The notes under the pieces: model-generated
The model's database searches: none
What the model was told of the DNA's origin: nothing
What the model saw: only the letters and a program-made list of their open reading frames with translations
Assembly: GCA_949317995.1 (NCBI GenBank)
Contig: OX439046.1
Span: 34,074,002 to 34,138,001, forward strand
Direction of reading: 5' to 3'
DNA from: Acholoe squamosa
Lineage: Eukaryota; Annelida; Polychaeta; Phyllodocida; Polynoidae
DNA length: 64,000 bases
Position numbers and translations under genes: made by a program
Shown: in pieces, positions 1 to 33,697 of the stretch
Position numbering within the stretch: position 1 is the stretch's first letter
Layout of the letters: each line of letters begins with the position of its first letter

Positions 1-119
1 ATAGTTAGGAGCCTTCCAATGGTATGCCAATGAAGAAGTCAACCCTACTGTTCAATAACTGCTAAACACTATTTGTGTAATTGTTATAATCAGCATTATC
101 GTGCCTTCCTCCCAAACAG

Positions 120-19515
<19,396 letters not shown>

Positions 19516-22500
19516 GGAATTTCAATTTATTCTGTAGCCATTATGTGGATGGCCTATTAATACATACAGATAAACATTTCTGGAAAATCGTATGTCTCAT
19601 GATTATGATAGCCCTATGGAATAACATTATCTCTTTTGTGTATAACTTAACTATGTACCAATTTGTACTCAGGTTGGGAATGATGCATATATATGTAGAT
19701 ACCTGTATGTGCTTCTATTGTTTAGATCATATCATTTTGATTATCTTAGATATATCCTATGATAAATCCTCAAAGCATGTTAGCTACTTCAGATATATAC
19801 ACAACGGAAATGTGAAAGATAATATTGAAAGTGATAACTGCTACAGTCCAGTTCGTTGATATTATTTTCCTGTGGGTATACGTAGCTTCTAGCCCAGATA
19901 TGCTAGCTGAGGGAGGGGAGGAGAGGCTCCCTGTAGGCCATCCCTACAGTACGAGCCTCACTAAACTAGTATCCTCTCGCTTATTACCTATAGATCCAGA
20001 TGTAAGCATTGTATTATTACCATAGAAGTAAATCACCACAGAATGGCAAGTAAGTGTAGCCTCTGATCACTAAGTGGAACAAAATCTAGTGTTCTCCTCA
20101 AATAAATTGAGTGTTTGGAATTCATGATTACATTATTAACAATTGGATCACTACATTGACTAAAAGTTGCCTTGAAAGTCACCATTGACATCTGTCAACC
20201 AATCTATCACCTTTTCCACGTAAACAAACGTTTGGAATAGGGTCATGTAAAACGTTAGTAAAAATAAAGTCTTTGGCCGAGAAATAAAAAAAAGGTTTTA
20301 TAGAGGGTTAAAAACGTTTGATGTGCACATGTATGACTTTTCCATTCAAAACAAACATTTGGAAAACACACAAACCTAAAGAAGCGTTTTTAGACGTTTA
20401 AAAACTTTTTTTGCCAAGTGGGTACTTTATTTCCTAGATTGCCACTCTCATTGCCAAAGGGTCAAGGGTAGAAGTTAAAATAAGGTTATAATAATATATC
20501 CCTTCCTTCTTTGTATTGGAATCTGAAGCCACAGGACATGACTTCTAGTTTAATAATTCGGAAAGTTCTTCAACCGCTAGATAGGCAGATCAGATAATTG
20601 TCCGGTGATGCTTTCGAGGGGCTCCTCAAACCCCTCTGATAATCTGGAATGTAGGTTAATGTACCTAGATAGGAGCTGTACATAAGAAATATATATGGCA
20701 GGCCGTATTCGTTATTGCTCTTGGATCACAATCAAATTTGCACGTACTCCAGAAGTCTACAAAGGTATAATGGTTAACAATTCTGGCCAGTTTGAGATGG
20801 GAAATATATTGATCACCGTGATACCTTGTGTATAAGACATGGCTTAAACATTGTAACAAGACTCCTTGTATGTATCAAATAAGAAACCAATGTTAGGGGT
20901 GCGTCTTAAATGTGAAGATATGTAAGTATGTTTATTGGCCCCTATAAAGATAGAATATGACCTTCCAGATCCAATGTAATCCAACCTGCATAATGTGTTT
21001 CTTATACAGAGGGTGGGCTTCACACACGAGGTAATACGGTACAATTAATTCAACTGAATAAGTCATATAATCACCACAATCCACATACTCAATTCATATA
21101 CTCTATGTTCAGTTCACTTGGTTTGCAAATAGTCCTGTGCCAATGGGAATATAAAAAATTATGCGAAATGTGTAAATATGCCTTAGAATGGTAATAGTTC
21201 TAGTGTAATAACTCTAGTGGAGAAATTTGTTGGTTTGCCTCTACCATCAATGGACCATACTCTGCATGCACAAGATGATATATGAATGATAAAACAACGA
21301 AATGATTGAGGCAGCGAATTTTGAATAGTTACTATTGTACTTTCCCTCAGTAATCGTGCTATGACCTTCCATCGTAAGGGGACATGTGTGTACTGGTAGT
21401 ATGACGGCTGTTTGTCCGTTGGATATGAAAAGATTATGTGTCTACAAAGAAACGTGTACATGCATGCATGATGTCAGTAAAAGACCATGTTATATGTGGT
21501 CAATGCTTCTAGAAATAAACATATAAAAACCGATACTACAAGGTTGTCTATCTATACTCCAGACAGTATTACTGGGATGATATTTAAAAATAAGTTTATG
21601 CTGTGTAGGCATTTCATATGGCGTCACTGATCACCCTGATGCCCTTCAGTTCCAGATTTCACAAAGACGCGCTCCATCATATAAGTGACAAATCTATGAT
21701 TCTAGGGTCTCCTAAATCACAAAAATTACCGTGTGGGTATTGAACACAAATTCAGAAAACAAACTGAAAAAGAGATCAGGTTGTGTGCTAACCCATGGTG
21801 TGTACCAAAGGTCTTAGACATTTACGATTTACTATATTCAACCATATAATGGCAACAGTTCACAAAAAGCAAGACGTACCATCTGGTGTAAGATTGGACA
21901 GGATGAATAAATGAACGAACAACGTTTAACATTATAAACCCCAAAGCACTACTTGTAAGTTGAAAAAGAAAGTCCACCACCTACTCCCAAATAGTTCGCC
22001 TCATCTCAACTAGTGTGTTATCAACTGAGTGGAGTTCTGGTGGAGGCCCATTAAAGTCAGTCATTCTGAATGCTTAGATCAATTAACTTTTTAGCATTGC
22101 TCCTAACTTCTCAGAGGGCTCCCCTCCTACTTTGATCGGTAATGTTATCCTTTTAGAACGGGTCCTCAAGTGTTTTGCTACTTAATGATTTGTACCCCCG
22201 GTTTGTACATAACGAAGGGCCGTCCCAATGGCAGTTTTCATTGTTGCTTTTTCCCTAGTAAACCTGTTGACGCGGCTTAATCTTTTTGCCTTAACTCCAG
22301 GAGACAGCAATTTAAACCTGTGGTCATATGACTGGTAACAGGTTGTGCAATAAGCCCCTATAGGTCTTTGGCAATAATACGATCTATAATCAACCATACA
22401 CTTCAAGTTGAGCCAGTACGCCTGCAGTCAGTCCTCCTGATAAATGTATCAAGAGAATCGTCTGTGTTTTTAGAAGCTGCGCTTCAAAAAGTATGTTCAC

Positions 22501-22684
22501 AATAACCTATCATCCCCTATTGTCCTCAAATCAAGATTTTATCGTTTTGCATTTATCTATTCATTCGTCTTTTCATTTATTTTTTTTATCACAATTTCTA
22601 GGCTGTATTTGGATGTAAGAAGATAGTAGGCAAACGTATATATACAACAACTACAACGATGACAATCAGAATATATACATTTGT
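19516..22684. other. Receptor 3' UTR and convergent intergenic region
   Basis: A candidate polyadenylation signal AATAAA lies at 20101-20106. A block at about 20220-20420 repeats AAACGTTT-like motifs and may be a small MITE. The 104-codon open frame at 19545-19859 has no recognised domain and is probably 3' UTR. The receptor and GTF3C4 converge here. Confidence 0.5.
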
Positions 22685-22690
22685 TTTATT
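22685..22690 (-). terminator. Candidate GTF3C4 polyadenylation signal
   Basis: AATAAA on the minus strand, about 230 bp beyond the GTF3C4 stop codon. This is the closest clear match. Confidence 0.5.
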
Positions 22691-22917
22691 TACAGTATAA
22701 TACAGGTATTTGTACAACACTGCTGCCTTCTTTATCATACAATAACTTACTGACCATGTTACATTGGTGTTTTACCATTGCTAAGTCTATGATATAATAT
22801 TAGCCATGACATTTATGACTACGTTCTCTGACCATCACCAGCCAATGGTCGTTAAATTTCTATAAATTACAATCCTTTTGCTTTATTTGTCTTATCTATG
22901 ATGTCATGATACTGTTG

Positions 22918-25900
22918 TCATGACAACAGTAGCAAGGTACAGTCACACAAGGAGCAGGCGTTCGTCAGGATGTTGGATAAGATATCACAGTCTGCAAGAG
23001 AAGGGGAAGGAGACATAGGGATGATATAAACACACTAAAAGTCATTCTGTCATTTAGGATGGGGTTGGTACATTGGGACCGGCAGTGCCTAGCAATATAG
23101 GCTTTAGCGTCAGTATGTTTATACATAGAGACTAATCACTATTGCAATCTGTATTAATCTAAGGTGCTATGTATGAAACGAAAGTAAATTCTTATGAAAT
23201 GCTGCTACTGATAGGTAAAAAAATATTATACTCCGTTGGGGCCTGTTCCTTAATTTATTTTACAGTTTTAACGATTACAATACATGTTTTTGTTTTGTAC
23301 TAAGTAGGCTGTACACAGCGTGAGTGAGTTATCTTTGATATCATTACAGAACAGTCCCACAAATGAATTTATGTGTAAATATCCACATCTTTGTACACTA
23401 CACACGGTTAGTGAGGCGAAGGAAGCTGAACACACATCCCCTGTAAAATACTATAGATAAGACATACCTAGTTGTTTGTTGATGGCGACAGCTCCACACC
23501 CATCGCACACTCTGTATGGTATATCCTGACACAGCACCAGGCTCTGACTGCACCGACCTACAACACACACATGGGGACATTAAATAACCCTTCCGAGGAA
23601 GCTAATATGTGCACGCATCATGCCCATATTGACACCTGGAGGGTCGACAAGATACATCAATGTAGTGCCGGCAAGCATCATGACGACCCTCTTGGACGGT
23701 ATCAACATAGGCGCAGAAAGCTGGGGCAGGGGGACCAGGACCTCCGCTTTTGATCAACGTTAGCCTACATATCCATCACAAGAGCCTAACCACGTCTTGA
23801 AGGTGAAAGCTGGTATAGCTTTTTCTGATATGTATTTCAGAAAACTATAAACCCCTTCCCCAGTAAAAGTGTGCCATTTATTCTGGTGAGAGGTGGATCA
23901 TTATACGAATGGTGCAGGACTTAAATTTCAGCTGGTCTCTCCAATTTGGGAAAAGGGAAACCACTTGGCTCTGGTAACAGCCTGCTGATGGCAGCACTGA
24001 GTGGTCTCTGCTCTGCTGTCAGGCATCCAAATCCAAATCACCACTATGGAATTCTCTGCTTTATAGCTTCAGATGGAGCCACTATGCTGGGCCAATCAAG
24101 ACTGCTTGTCAGCTGCTTGAATATAGCACGGTTAGAACGTACTGAATAGATTGAGATATTACCAGGACACTCTCAGAAGTGGGGTGATGATAGATATACA
24201 GAAAGAGGAAAATCTATACATCGGAGTTCTTACCCCAGCTTTGAAAAATGACCAAAATCCCCCTGTCTTGTAAGCCAGTGGCACACTTTATACCAAGGAA
24301 GTCTCCAGTTTGGTTGTTGTATACCTTTCTGATGAAATGATTATTAGTTGGTATGATTTTCCTTTCGAAATCCAGATTTGAGTATTTGTGAAATTCAAGT
24401 CTTATTTCATTTAGTGGTACCATAGTACCTCGCGTATATAAGCCGTGGCTTATACCCGAATCTGAGGCTTATTACGGCTTGAAGAATGCTCCTGATCTCT
24501 GGATGAGCCTTATAGTGCCACACCGTCTAAAATCAAGTCCCAGCTGCACCTTACAGCTTTTCCTTTAATTAACTCAGTGTGCGTCTCATAGACGAGATGC
24601 GCCTTATACGTGATGTACCACGGGTAGCTCATGATGACAAATGCACATGAAACCTGTTTCACCCTGAAGGTATTGTGCAGTCATTCTAAATATATACATG
24701 TAATGGCATAATGAACCAGCCACCACAATTTCAGAAAAAAAATTCACTGGTTTTGGAATTGACCAGTCGTACAAAGCAGGATTTACAATAAAATTCTGAA
24801 ACTGAATATACCAAGATTGACTGGGGCATTTTCATATCTAAGTGACTATAGCTGAAAAACATTTCTAAAACTTATTCATCTAAAACTCACCAAAGTTATG
24901 TCCATTGGGGCAGGATCCATTCTGTAAGTGCTCTAGAGGGACATGTGGAAAGGGTTAAGGTTATAAAGAAACTTTTACATTTTGCTGGTAATAATGTACG
25001 GGTAAGGTACATCTCAGTGGATCTTAGCTTCCCATATTACTGATATCACATAATGAATTTTGAACATGAGGTATGTTTCGAAATAGCCCTCACTTAGTCA
25101 GTAGTACAGTGCTTTATAATATATGTCAGTCGGTGGACAGGTTTTGGGTGTTGATGTATGTGATTTATCTTTTTTAGTAAAAGGATATCTTCAGTACAGA
25201 TGACGCAGGTCTCTGTCTCCACCTTGCCCAGGCACTCGATGACTTGTTGCGCTAACGCTTTGTCCTCCTCTTCACTTGCATGCTTACTCACCCACTGGGC
25301 CAGTAATGACCCCGACATACGGGCTGAGGGTGAAAAGAATGTTATGATATGTGCGGTTTTTTTTACGACTAGCTATATATGAGGACAGTTGGCAAAAAGG
25401 TATAAACTGTCCGCTCATTATGAAGGTCTACATGGATGAGGATAATGGTTTGCTGATGTAGATACTGCAGAGATAATATATCTAGCATATTGTCTTTTTA
25501 TCATTTAAAACAGAATGGTCTGCCCAACCCTTCTTGTCAGATGTTCCTGCTCCATCTCTAGATGATTAGAGAGAGCTCCTTTTAAAAACCCACCTGTTCT
25601 TGACATGTCCTTAGAAGTGAGTAGTTGGGAACTGATGGTCTTCAGGTTCCTGGTAGCAGTGGTGGACAGGATCAGGTCAGACGCCTTGGGAATCAGCTTT
25701 TCTAACTCCTCCTATGGATATAGAGAGCAGAACAGAGGAAATAACATGGAGTCCTGACCTTAACCCTGTGGGGTTCGGTATGAAGCATGAATCAAATGTG
25801 GCAGCGACCAGCTACTCCTCATAGTGTATGCATGCATCTTACTTATAAATTGCCAAAACCCATCGTGTTGCCGACCTTAATTCCATCAGTACATAGAAAA

Positions 25901-28900
25901 TATTGAAGCGTGCACATTTTTTATCATGTTATTTAAACTACCGTAAATCCTCGCGTATAAGACATGGCTTTATATGCACAAGATTTACACTACCTGTGTC
26001 CCATAGGATTTAGCCTAACTCAGGTTAGGTCGTATACACGAGGATTTTTCACTATAGAATAATACTAAGTTGACCAAAACTTGACCCCAGGTGCGTTCTA
26101 TAGGATGTAGCCTAACTCAGGGTGTGTTGTATATATGCGAGGGGCGTTGTATGTATACCGGTACCGGTGCGAGGGGATTAACAGTACTTACCTTCCTTTC
26201 CTTCTTTTCCTTGATGTATGAATGTTCCAAGTAGAGTAAAAACCTGTGATGATTTATGAATGTATATCATAATTGGAACATAGTAAAGATAAAAATAGCA
26301 TATTTTCTATGTAAAGATGCAATTCTCCTTCGAAAATCTAATTAATCCAACAAGCCGTACATACAGAAATATATGAAAGTCTTATGAATCGAAGGATCCA
26401 CACCATTATTTATAGATTGACATCTACATATTAATTGATTATCAATAATTATTAGGAACAGGACAAAGCACTAGGTGGCAGGCTGACAGGTAAGGCCTCT
26501 ATATTTTGTGTACAGAGGAGTCCCCACACACCCCCTGATTGTGGTCTAACAGTGACCTTAACTTAATAGGTTACAGAGTGTAATCTGGCTTATTTGAAGG
26601 ACAATGAAATGGTGCCCAAAAACAAACCATCTGTGAAAAAATCAAGGTGAGTTATCTAGTCTATTGAATGTGATTTATCAATTGGTATACCTTTCGTGGT
26701 GCAGACTGAACCCAATATTTACCATCCAATATTATTCGCATAACAGGGGTGTACCTAAGTATGACCTACAACACATATCTTATGGAGAAGTTATTTGATG
26801 CAAGTCCCTACAAGCTAATGAGAATTTAATGTGCATATGTAGATCAACACAGGAAAAGGGACCTCTGTGAGGGTCTTCCCGGGGGTCCCCTTCCCTTGTA
26901 CAGGCAAACTCAAACATGTCTCTTGATTGGTGCTATTTACAGTGTGGCCAGACAACCCACTGCACCTGTGCCTGTGCTATGTTGGGTAGATGCACCATGA
27001 GTCTCTGTTATCCAAACTACTGTACATTAAGTAGTTAAATCTTATACCCAAAGCTTGTCTGTAGAGTAAGGGATGTGCCTAATGTGCCTCAAGTATGGGA
27101 ACTATGAATATGCAAACAGTGAAATCCAGTGATAAGAATGGATATTGGTAAAGTATGAATGTATCAGACCTAAAGTGTTGATAAAGATGGGTTACATCAG
27201 ATCAGTGAGGAATATTTATGAAAGTACTGTCATATTTTGCAGAATCATTTCTCGCTGCAAGGTGCCATAATGATAGATTGTGCTTACTACTTTTACAAGT
27301 CATAGCCAGGCCCATTTTTATTGTGGTTTAGGGGGTCATGTGCCCCCTAGGACATGCCCCCACCCCCACCCCCATTGATCTGCCCCTCAGGGTGTGGCTT
27401 GTGGATGCTGGCTATTACAGGAAATCAAGCATTTCATTAAAAGATAAAACCCCACAACACAAGTGTCAACTCAAGATGAATCTACCCAAACCACGCTTTT
27501 AAGGGCTAAACTGATTGTGTCTACTCCCTTTGAAACAATGATCAGCATACTAAGCTTCATCAAACATCCCGCCACATCAATGGAAGGGATCCTGGAAAGG
27601 AACATTGAGGAGAAGAGATGGATGCATCATCTATGCACCATAACTCCTAATGGACTCAACCTCCTAGACTAATTCTAGTGGCTTCCCAACCCAACAAGAA
27701 ATAATCCGTTGAAAAGAGTACAAACCACGCTTTTATAAGCACATACAAAAACGTAGTTGGCAGACCGCCCTTTCAGGACATGATCTATTTACAGTCCTTG
27801 GTGAGCTAACAACCCTGCCTACTCTTACCTGTAGTGTGGAGGCCCAGTTGTTACTCAGCCTGCACTGGCCTTGTCAGACTGACTGCAGAGACCAACTCCC
27901 AGTTCACAATTTCAGACAAAATTCACACTACAAACTAGTGTTCCCAAAACACCCATATCCACTATTTCACATTCAATTTTCTAAGATTCTAGGTAACTTG
28001 AGATCAAAAGAAAAACTAATTTGGACTATGGCTTGCATGGACAAACAGATATTCTGACATCAGAATTATAAGTTGGATTCTAGAATCCCGCTCCTGTTCC
28101 TATCAATATTGATTGGTATTGTATGAAAGTGACTGACCTGAGTAGCTTCATGAAGAAGAGTGACAAACTGTCCCAGCCATCTATGTCTTTAACCAGCAGG
28201 TCGAGGATATCTGGGAAGGCACTGGTACTCCGATATACCTGCACCATATAGACCAACGTTATCATATCCACTGGGGTGAATGATATCAACTTCACAAAAA
28301 CATGACTGTTATAGCGCACACCAGTAAGTGATCAAGGCCACAGCGGTAAAACAAATTGAAAAAAGGTGTGAGCGAGCAGATCTTTTATTTTATGTAATAT
28401 TATTTTTTGTGGTCAAATGCTGGGTTTCTTGCATGAAGGCATAGGCAAGATTTCTTTTTCAAGAAAAAGAAAATTGTATTTTCAATAATATATGAAGAGC
28501 ACTTTTCATATCCATGGCCTAAGCAAGCATTACTGGCGCCGCATTACTGTAGATCCTTTGACAGAAGGCTTATAATTACACCAAAAAGTACCTAGCTGCT
28601 GGAACTATCTTTGCCCATAAGTAAGTTTACAACTTGTTTTGAGCACATGGTTTGCTTAATACGATTACTGTGATATACATAACAGTACATACCTGTCTGG
28701 TGTAAACGAGTATATCAGTATATTGGGTGAGCGGGGCGGTGGCAGGAGCCATCAGTAGAAGGTCTGTCGCCTCATCTGGGGTGATCCGACTCATTATGTC
28801 TAACTGTGGGAAAATACATGTACTGTGTTAACTACTTTGATGAGAACAACCACCCAGAGCTCAGGGTTAAGAAGCTTTTGTAAATGAATAAGAATCAGGT

Positions 28901-31900
28901 GGACTAAAGTCAGTTGTTACCTTCAGTGGTTTCCTTATCTCCAAATGACAGTAGTTCCAGCCAGGACTGGAAATACAAAAAATAATGACTCAGACCAAAC
29001 TCCTCTGTACACTCGCGATAATCAACAATTTTTCACAAAGTTTGTTTTATATCAAATGACATACTATTAGGTTTATAACCACGGTGTGAGTTAGAAGCAG
29101 GACCAGGTGGTGGTTAGGGTGGTTATCACCTACCTACTGAGAACACAGACAAAGGCTTTGTTCTTAGTCCAGCAGAAACCATGGTTCTTCCACGGGAATA
29201 TTGGCCCACTCTGGTCCCGTGGCGGTTCCACCCGCTGTCCCAGTGTGAGCGCCACAACTATGAGAAAAAACAACCAGTTATAATTCTGCCATTTTTTAAT
29301 TCACCTATGTATCATTATTTGTACATGTATACCTATCCCTAATTATGACGCCAGTGTCATGCTTTAGAAAAGCTGAAAATAGGACAGCACGCCGCATCCT
29401 TACAATCTATTCTTCTCATACCTTCTCCCTAAGATTAGAAGGTGACATATGGATTCAGTGACTGAATTATCGGCGCCGAATTATCAATTCACATGCATAC
29501 ATATAAATCGACTTACTATTGCTGTCACTGAGGGTAACTTTCACCATGATGACGAGATCATCAGCTGTGCTCACCCACACATCGTCATCCAACAGTTTCA
29601 CCTCTGAAAATGAATGACAAAAAAATGCGTTAACCCTACTGTGTAAGCATTTAATCCACTTGAACTCAAGGCGCGCCTTATAGGCAGGGTGCGCCTTATC
29701 ATACAAAAGCTGGTGATCAACATTCAGATAGAAAATGTTATCATTTATGGACCCCTGCCTGAAGACACATACAATTTGTCGAAACGTTGCATAATTCAAA
29801 GATATTCCCCCAAATCTCGATGTCAATGAAATCCCCAATAAAATGTTTAACATGAATTAACTTGTCTGGTTTTCTGTGGATATTTTGATTATTTTAATGG
29901 ACTAACATTATGTAAAAGCTTGTGTTGTTTCTTACCACTTATGGAAACGGTGGGACTGACTAAGATGTGCGTCTCTTTGCCGAGATGAAACTTCCCAGCC
30001 TCTGTCGTGTTGACCGTCATAGCGAATAGATAGGGGCCTTTCCCAAAGTACAGAATCTTTTTCTGTATAAGAAACAGGCACATTTTGACTATAGAGATAG
30101 CAGCAAAGGCTACCATATGATATTTTCTTAAAATCACAACAAGATAAATCCCTTTATGGCATAAGATTATTAATTTCACTAAAAAATAAGTTATTGTGAT
30201 TGACCAGCAGTCCTAAGTGTCTATGTTGTAACTTTCACCTTAGTATCCCATGTAATGGCATGTACTGGTATGTTGTCCTGGTCAATCCATGCCTCGCCCG
30301 GATTGTCACACCCGGTCACCTCACGCGACCCAGGTATCCACTTCAATCCCAGCAGGCGCACCATGCCATCCATGTAGCCTACAGCTAACATTCCTGCACG
30401 ATGGAGAAAGTGAGGAAGTAATGGTTGATTTTCGCCATTTTAATAGCTAAGGACATATTCATGGCAGGGAAACTACATTATACATCAACCGATGGACAAG
30501 TGTATGTTGGTGCCAGATGGGACAAAATAGATGAGATTTAGACCATGTTAGGATGGGATAGGGAAGCCCTACAATGGAGAAAACCCCCACTAATCATCTT
30601 GTCTGATATAACTTTTATCAAAAGGATAAAAACTTAAATGAAAGGTCAAGTCAAAACTCAAAGATTTCACTCACTACTGGTATGAAATCTGACAAATTCT
30701 TTCGTTTATTCTTCGAAGAACCTTTAATACTCGTAGGTTTGGTATCCTCACTGGGTGTCATATATTTGTCCATGCATTAATTCTTTTGGCATAATTTTTA
30801 GAATCATGTCGTATGCTACAATACTGTACTGTACTTATATATCGCTGCTAGAATGAAAGACTGAAATGGTCATTGTTAATCCTGTCGACTTTGACAAAAA
30901 TCCCTTACGATGGAATTTGATGCCTCTATGACATCCATAAAAATGGATGTAAATCGCATAGTCTTGCCAACTTCAACATGGTGCACACTTAAATCAAATA
31001 AGTAAAGTGCACTCCAGGGTAATAGATTCTCTCGGACTAAAATGATGAAAATCCATCTACTACTGACCTGGGTTCCCATCGTCCATGTCACACCAGTGGA
31101 TGGCCTTAGGACAGGATGTGTGAAGGTCGACTAACTCTGAGAATGTAGTGCCCTCACTGGGAGACGGAAAGAAATAATCACATGTTTGATTCTTATTGCA
31201 AATAAATATAGTCTACTGGTACTACAACGAAAATACCGAAATAAGCCTGTTCGTATCATCATTAATCCAAGAACTTCCGTCCGTGCAAATTTTAACAGTG
31301 ATGTGTATATTATAGAAAATAGGTTCATATTTATTATAATAATCACCCCACTCCCCTAAACACAGGGATGTAAGTCAGGCAAGGGCAAAAATCAGGAAGT
31401 CATACATTTACTTGATAAAAAAGCCTTTTATTTTTCCAAACAGCCCTCCTTACCACTCATATCAGGAAAATACATGTCATTCAAAATTTTTAGAAATCAG
31501 GAAATCCTGATAAAATCTGAAGACTTACATCCCTGTAAACAGAAACTACATATACCACTACCACCAGTGGTACTTACTCTGATGTAACTGGAAGTTTCAC
31601 TTTCCATACACCAATATGGCCGCTCTTAAATGCTGTAGCTAGAAAACAGAATGGAGAGGGCGTGTCCTTTTGAGTCTTTCTGCGCTTTGGCGGCGGTTCA
31701 CCCATGGTTTCTTCAAATGTTCTCGACCATGATACACCTGCAACCATAGGACAGGAACATAAGGGATATAGAAAATATAAATTTGGCCTTTGTGCACACT
31801 GCAGCATTATCTTAATTATCATAATGACATGATTATCTTAACTGCAAAAAAAAAGGAGGCTGAAAGGGGTGTTGTGTTACCGGTAAGTAACACTGAAGGT

Positions 31901-33559
31901 AAAGGTGCTTTCAGGGTTTAAGATGCTCTACCTTGAGATGTTTCCACTTTTTACTTCCCAAAACACGTATTTGAACGGATTTCTGATGCTAACTTAATAC
32001 CTCGCATAAAAGATGATCTTTAAGGTTGTGCTTTAAAGGATGTTTCTGAACACACAGTGCGCCTTATAGGTGGGGTATTTACTTATTACACCGAACCAAA
32101 ACAGGTCAACAAAAAGCAAGCCCTAAGGGCCTAGAGCCTCCTTGCCTTATATGCGAGGTATCAGGTGTCTTAAGAATAGATTACGCACTTGTTTTAGACT
32201 ACTTTTTTCATTTCTCATTTTGACATGACAATGTTGTGTCAGAAGGGAAAAAAAGATAATAAAACTCTCCTCACCAACTGCTGCCAAAAGATATGTGCGC
32301 TCTTTCAGTCGGACAATTTTACTTTTCTCGATTTTGTCATTTTGTTTAATTCTTTCTTCTGCCGGAAGGAAGCCTTCGTCCTTCATAAGCTGTTGAAACT
32401 TGTAAGATATCTTGACGACCTGAAAGTGAAGATACTGATTATAACAGTTGCATAAATCCCATGATAGACAGCGTGATTGAGCATATGGAGGTTTATGCTG
32501 GGAATTAAAAGTTGGAAGGGGTAGGGCTAATCGAGTAGACACATTAACGTTTCATTACAAACGGCATCAAAACTGCAGAATTCACCCCTTTCTCTTCCTA
32601 CCTCTATCTACATGGGAAAAAAGGTTCCTACGTCACTATAAGGGAGTAGTCATTTTTTCAACAACAGGGAGGGGGGGGGGACAAAACAATTTCAGACCCC
32701 TCTTGGGGGGCCAAAAAATGTTCGCCCCTTTTGAGTGAAAAGGCCCGCACGGCACTAAAGAATAAAAGCGTGGACGGAAAAATTTCAGACCCCTTAATCA
32801 ATAATCTCAACATATGTGTAAAAGTACAAACGAAAGTATGTAAACTCACCTCATCCCATTTTCGTCCTGTGCTGTGTCTTGTGTGGATACTCACACGGTG
32901 GTCTCCTGTCAGTGTAGCCAGAACACGTCTGTGCAAAATACAACATCATCATCATCTCTATCAACGACAGCATTGTACATTTTGCTCGTATTAAATATTC
33001 AACATAGACAGGTGTAGCCGTAATGCAAAACTTTACCTATCTCGTTAGTTTATAGACCATAATAGATTCTGTATGTGTAAACTGTAGTACTTAATCACAT
33101 ATTACATGCTCTAACAATGCCCATATATTGAAAAGCACACACTGGAAAACTAGGAGGTTAACCCTTTAAGGGCAGAACAAAAATTGTTGCCCTTGCCATG
33201 GGGACGGCCTCTGAAAAGAGTAAAGTTCCTAGAGGACGAGCCTATTTTCAATTCCTATACTAATCCTATATAATGGGCGTTGACTATAGTCGATGCTAGG
33301 CCTGCCATGGTGTCGACTATAGTCGACACTAGGCCTGCCATGGTGTCGACTATAGTCGATGCTAGCCCTCAATGGGTTAATGTATATTGAAGTGTGTAAC
33401 GGACTACATGCTAGATGACTAACCTGCCTACTGGATCAGCACCAAGTGGTGACCACTCTGCACGCACAAACCCCCGCGTAGACTGTAGGCTCTCTACCGC
33501 TGGGCTTAGTGTTCGATTCAGCATGATCTCGAAGAAGTCACCTATCAAAAAGAACATGT

Positions 33560-33617
<58 letters not shown>

Positions 33618-33622
33618 TATAT

Positions 33623-33697
<75 letters not shown>

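Larger units (their letters stand above)
22918..25323 (-). other. GTF3C4: GTF3C4 C-terminal TFIIIC zinc-binding domain (last four exons)
   Basis: Residues about 592-701. Ligand-like positions are C631 and C634 (CVIC), C641 and H645 (CPNGH), C650 (GRC), C657, C665 and C668 (CDGC), and C690 and C693 (CSLCD). This matches the C-terminal zinc finger of GTF3C4 (CSLC, CSNGH, RC and CPFCD in human). The loop between the CxxC pair and CPNGH is only six residues, against thirteen in human. Exon 18 is 33 nt and was found by motif and phase. Confidence 0.8.

Noticed and set aside
19545..20025. Open frames after the receptor stop codon
   Set aside because: Low-complexity, AT-driven frames in the 3' UTR; no homology recognised.
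25094..25188. Read-through of GTF3C4 exon 17 to a stop ([11 protein letters not shown]...)
   Set aside because: It would remove the rest of the zinc-binding domain, whose remaining exons are recognisable and in phase downstream.
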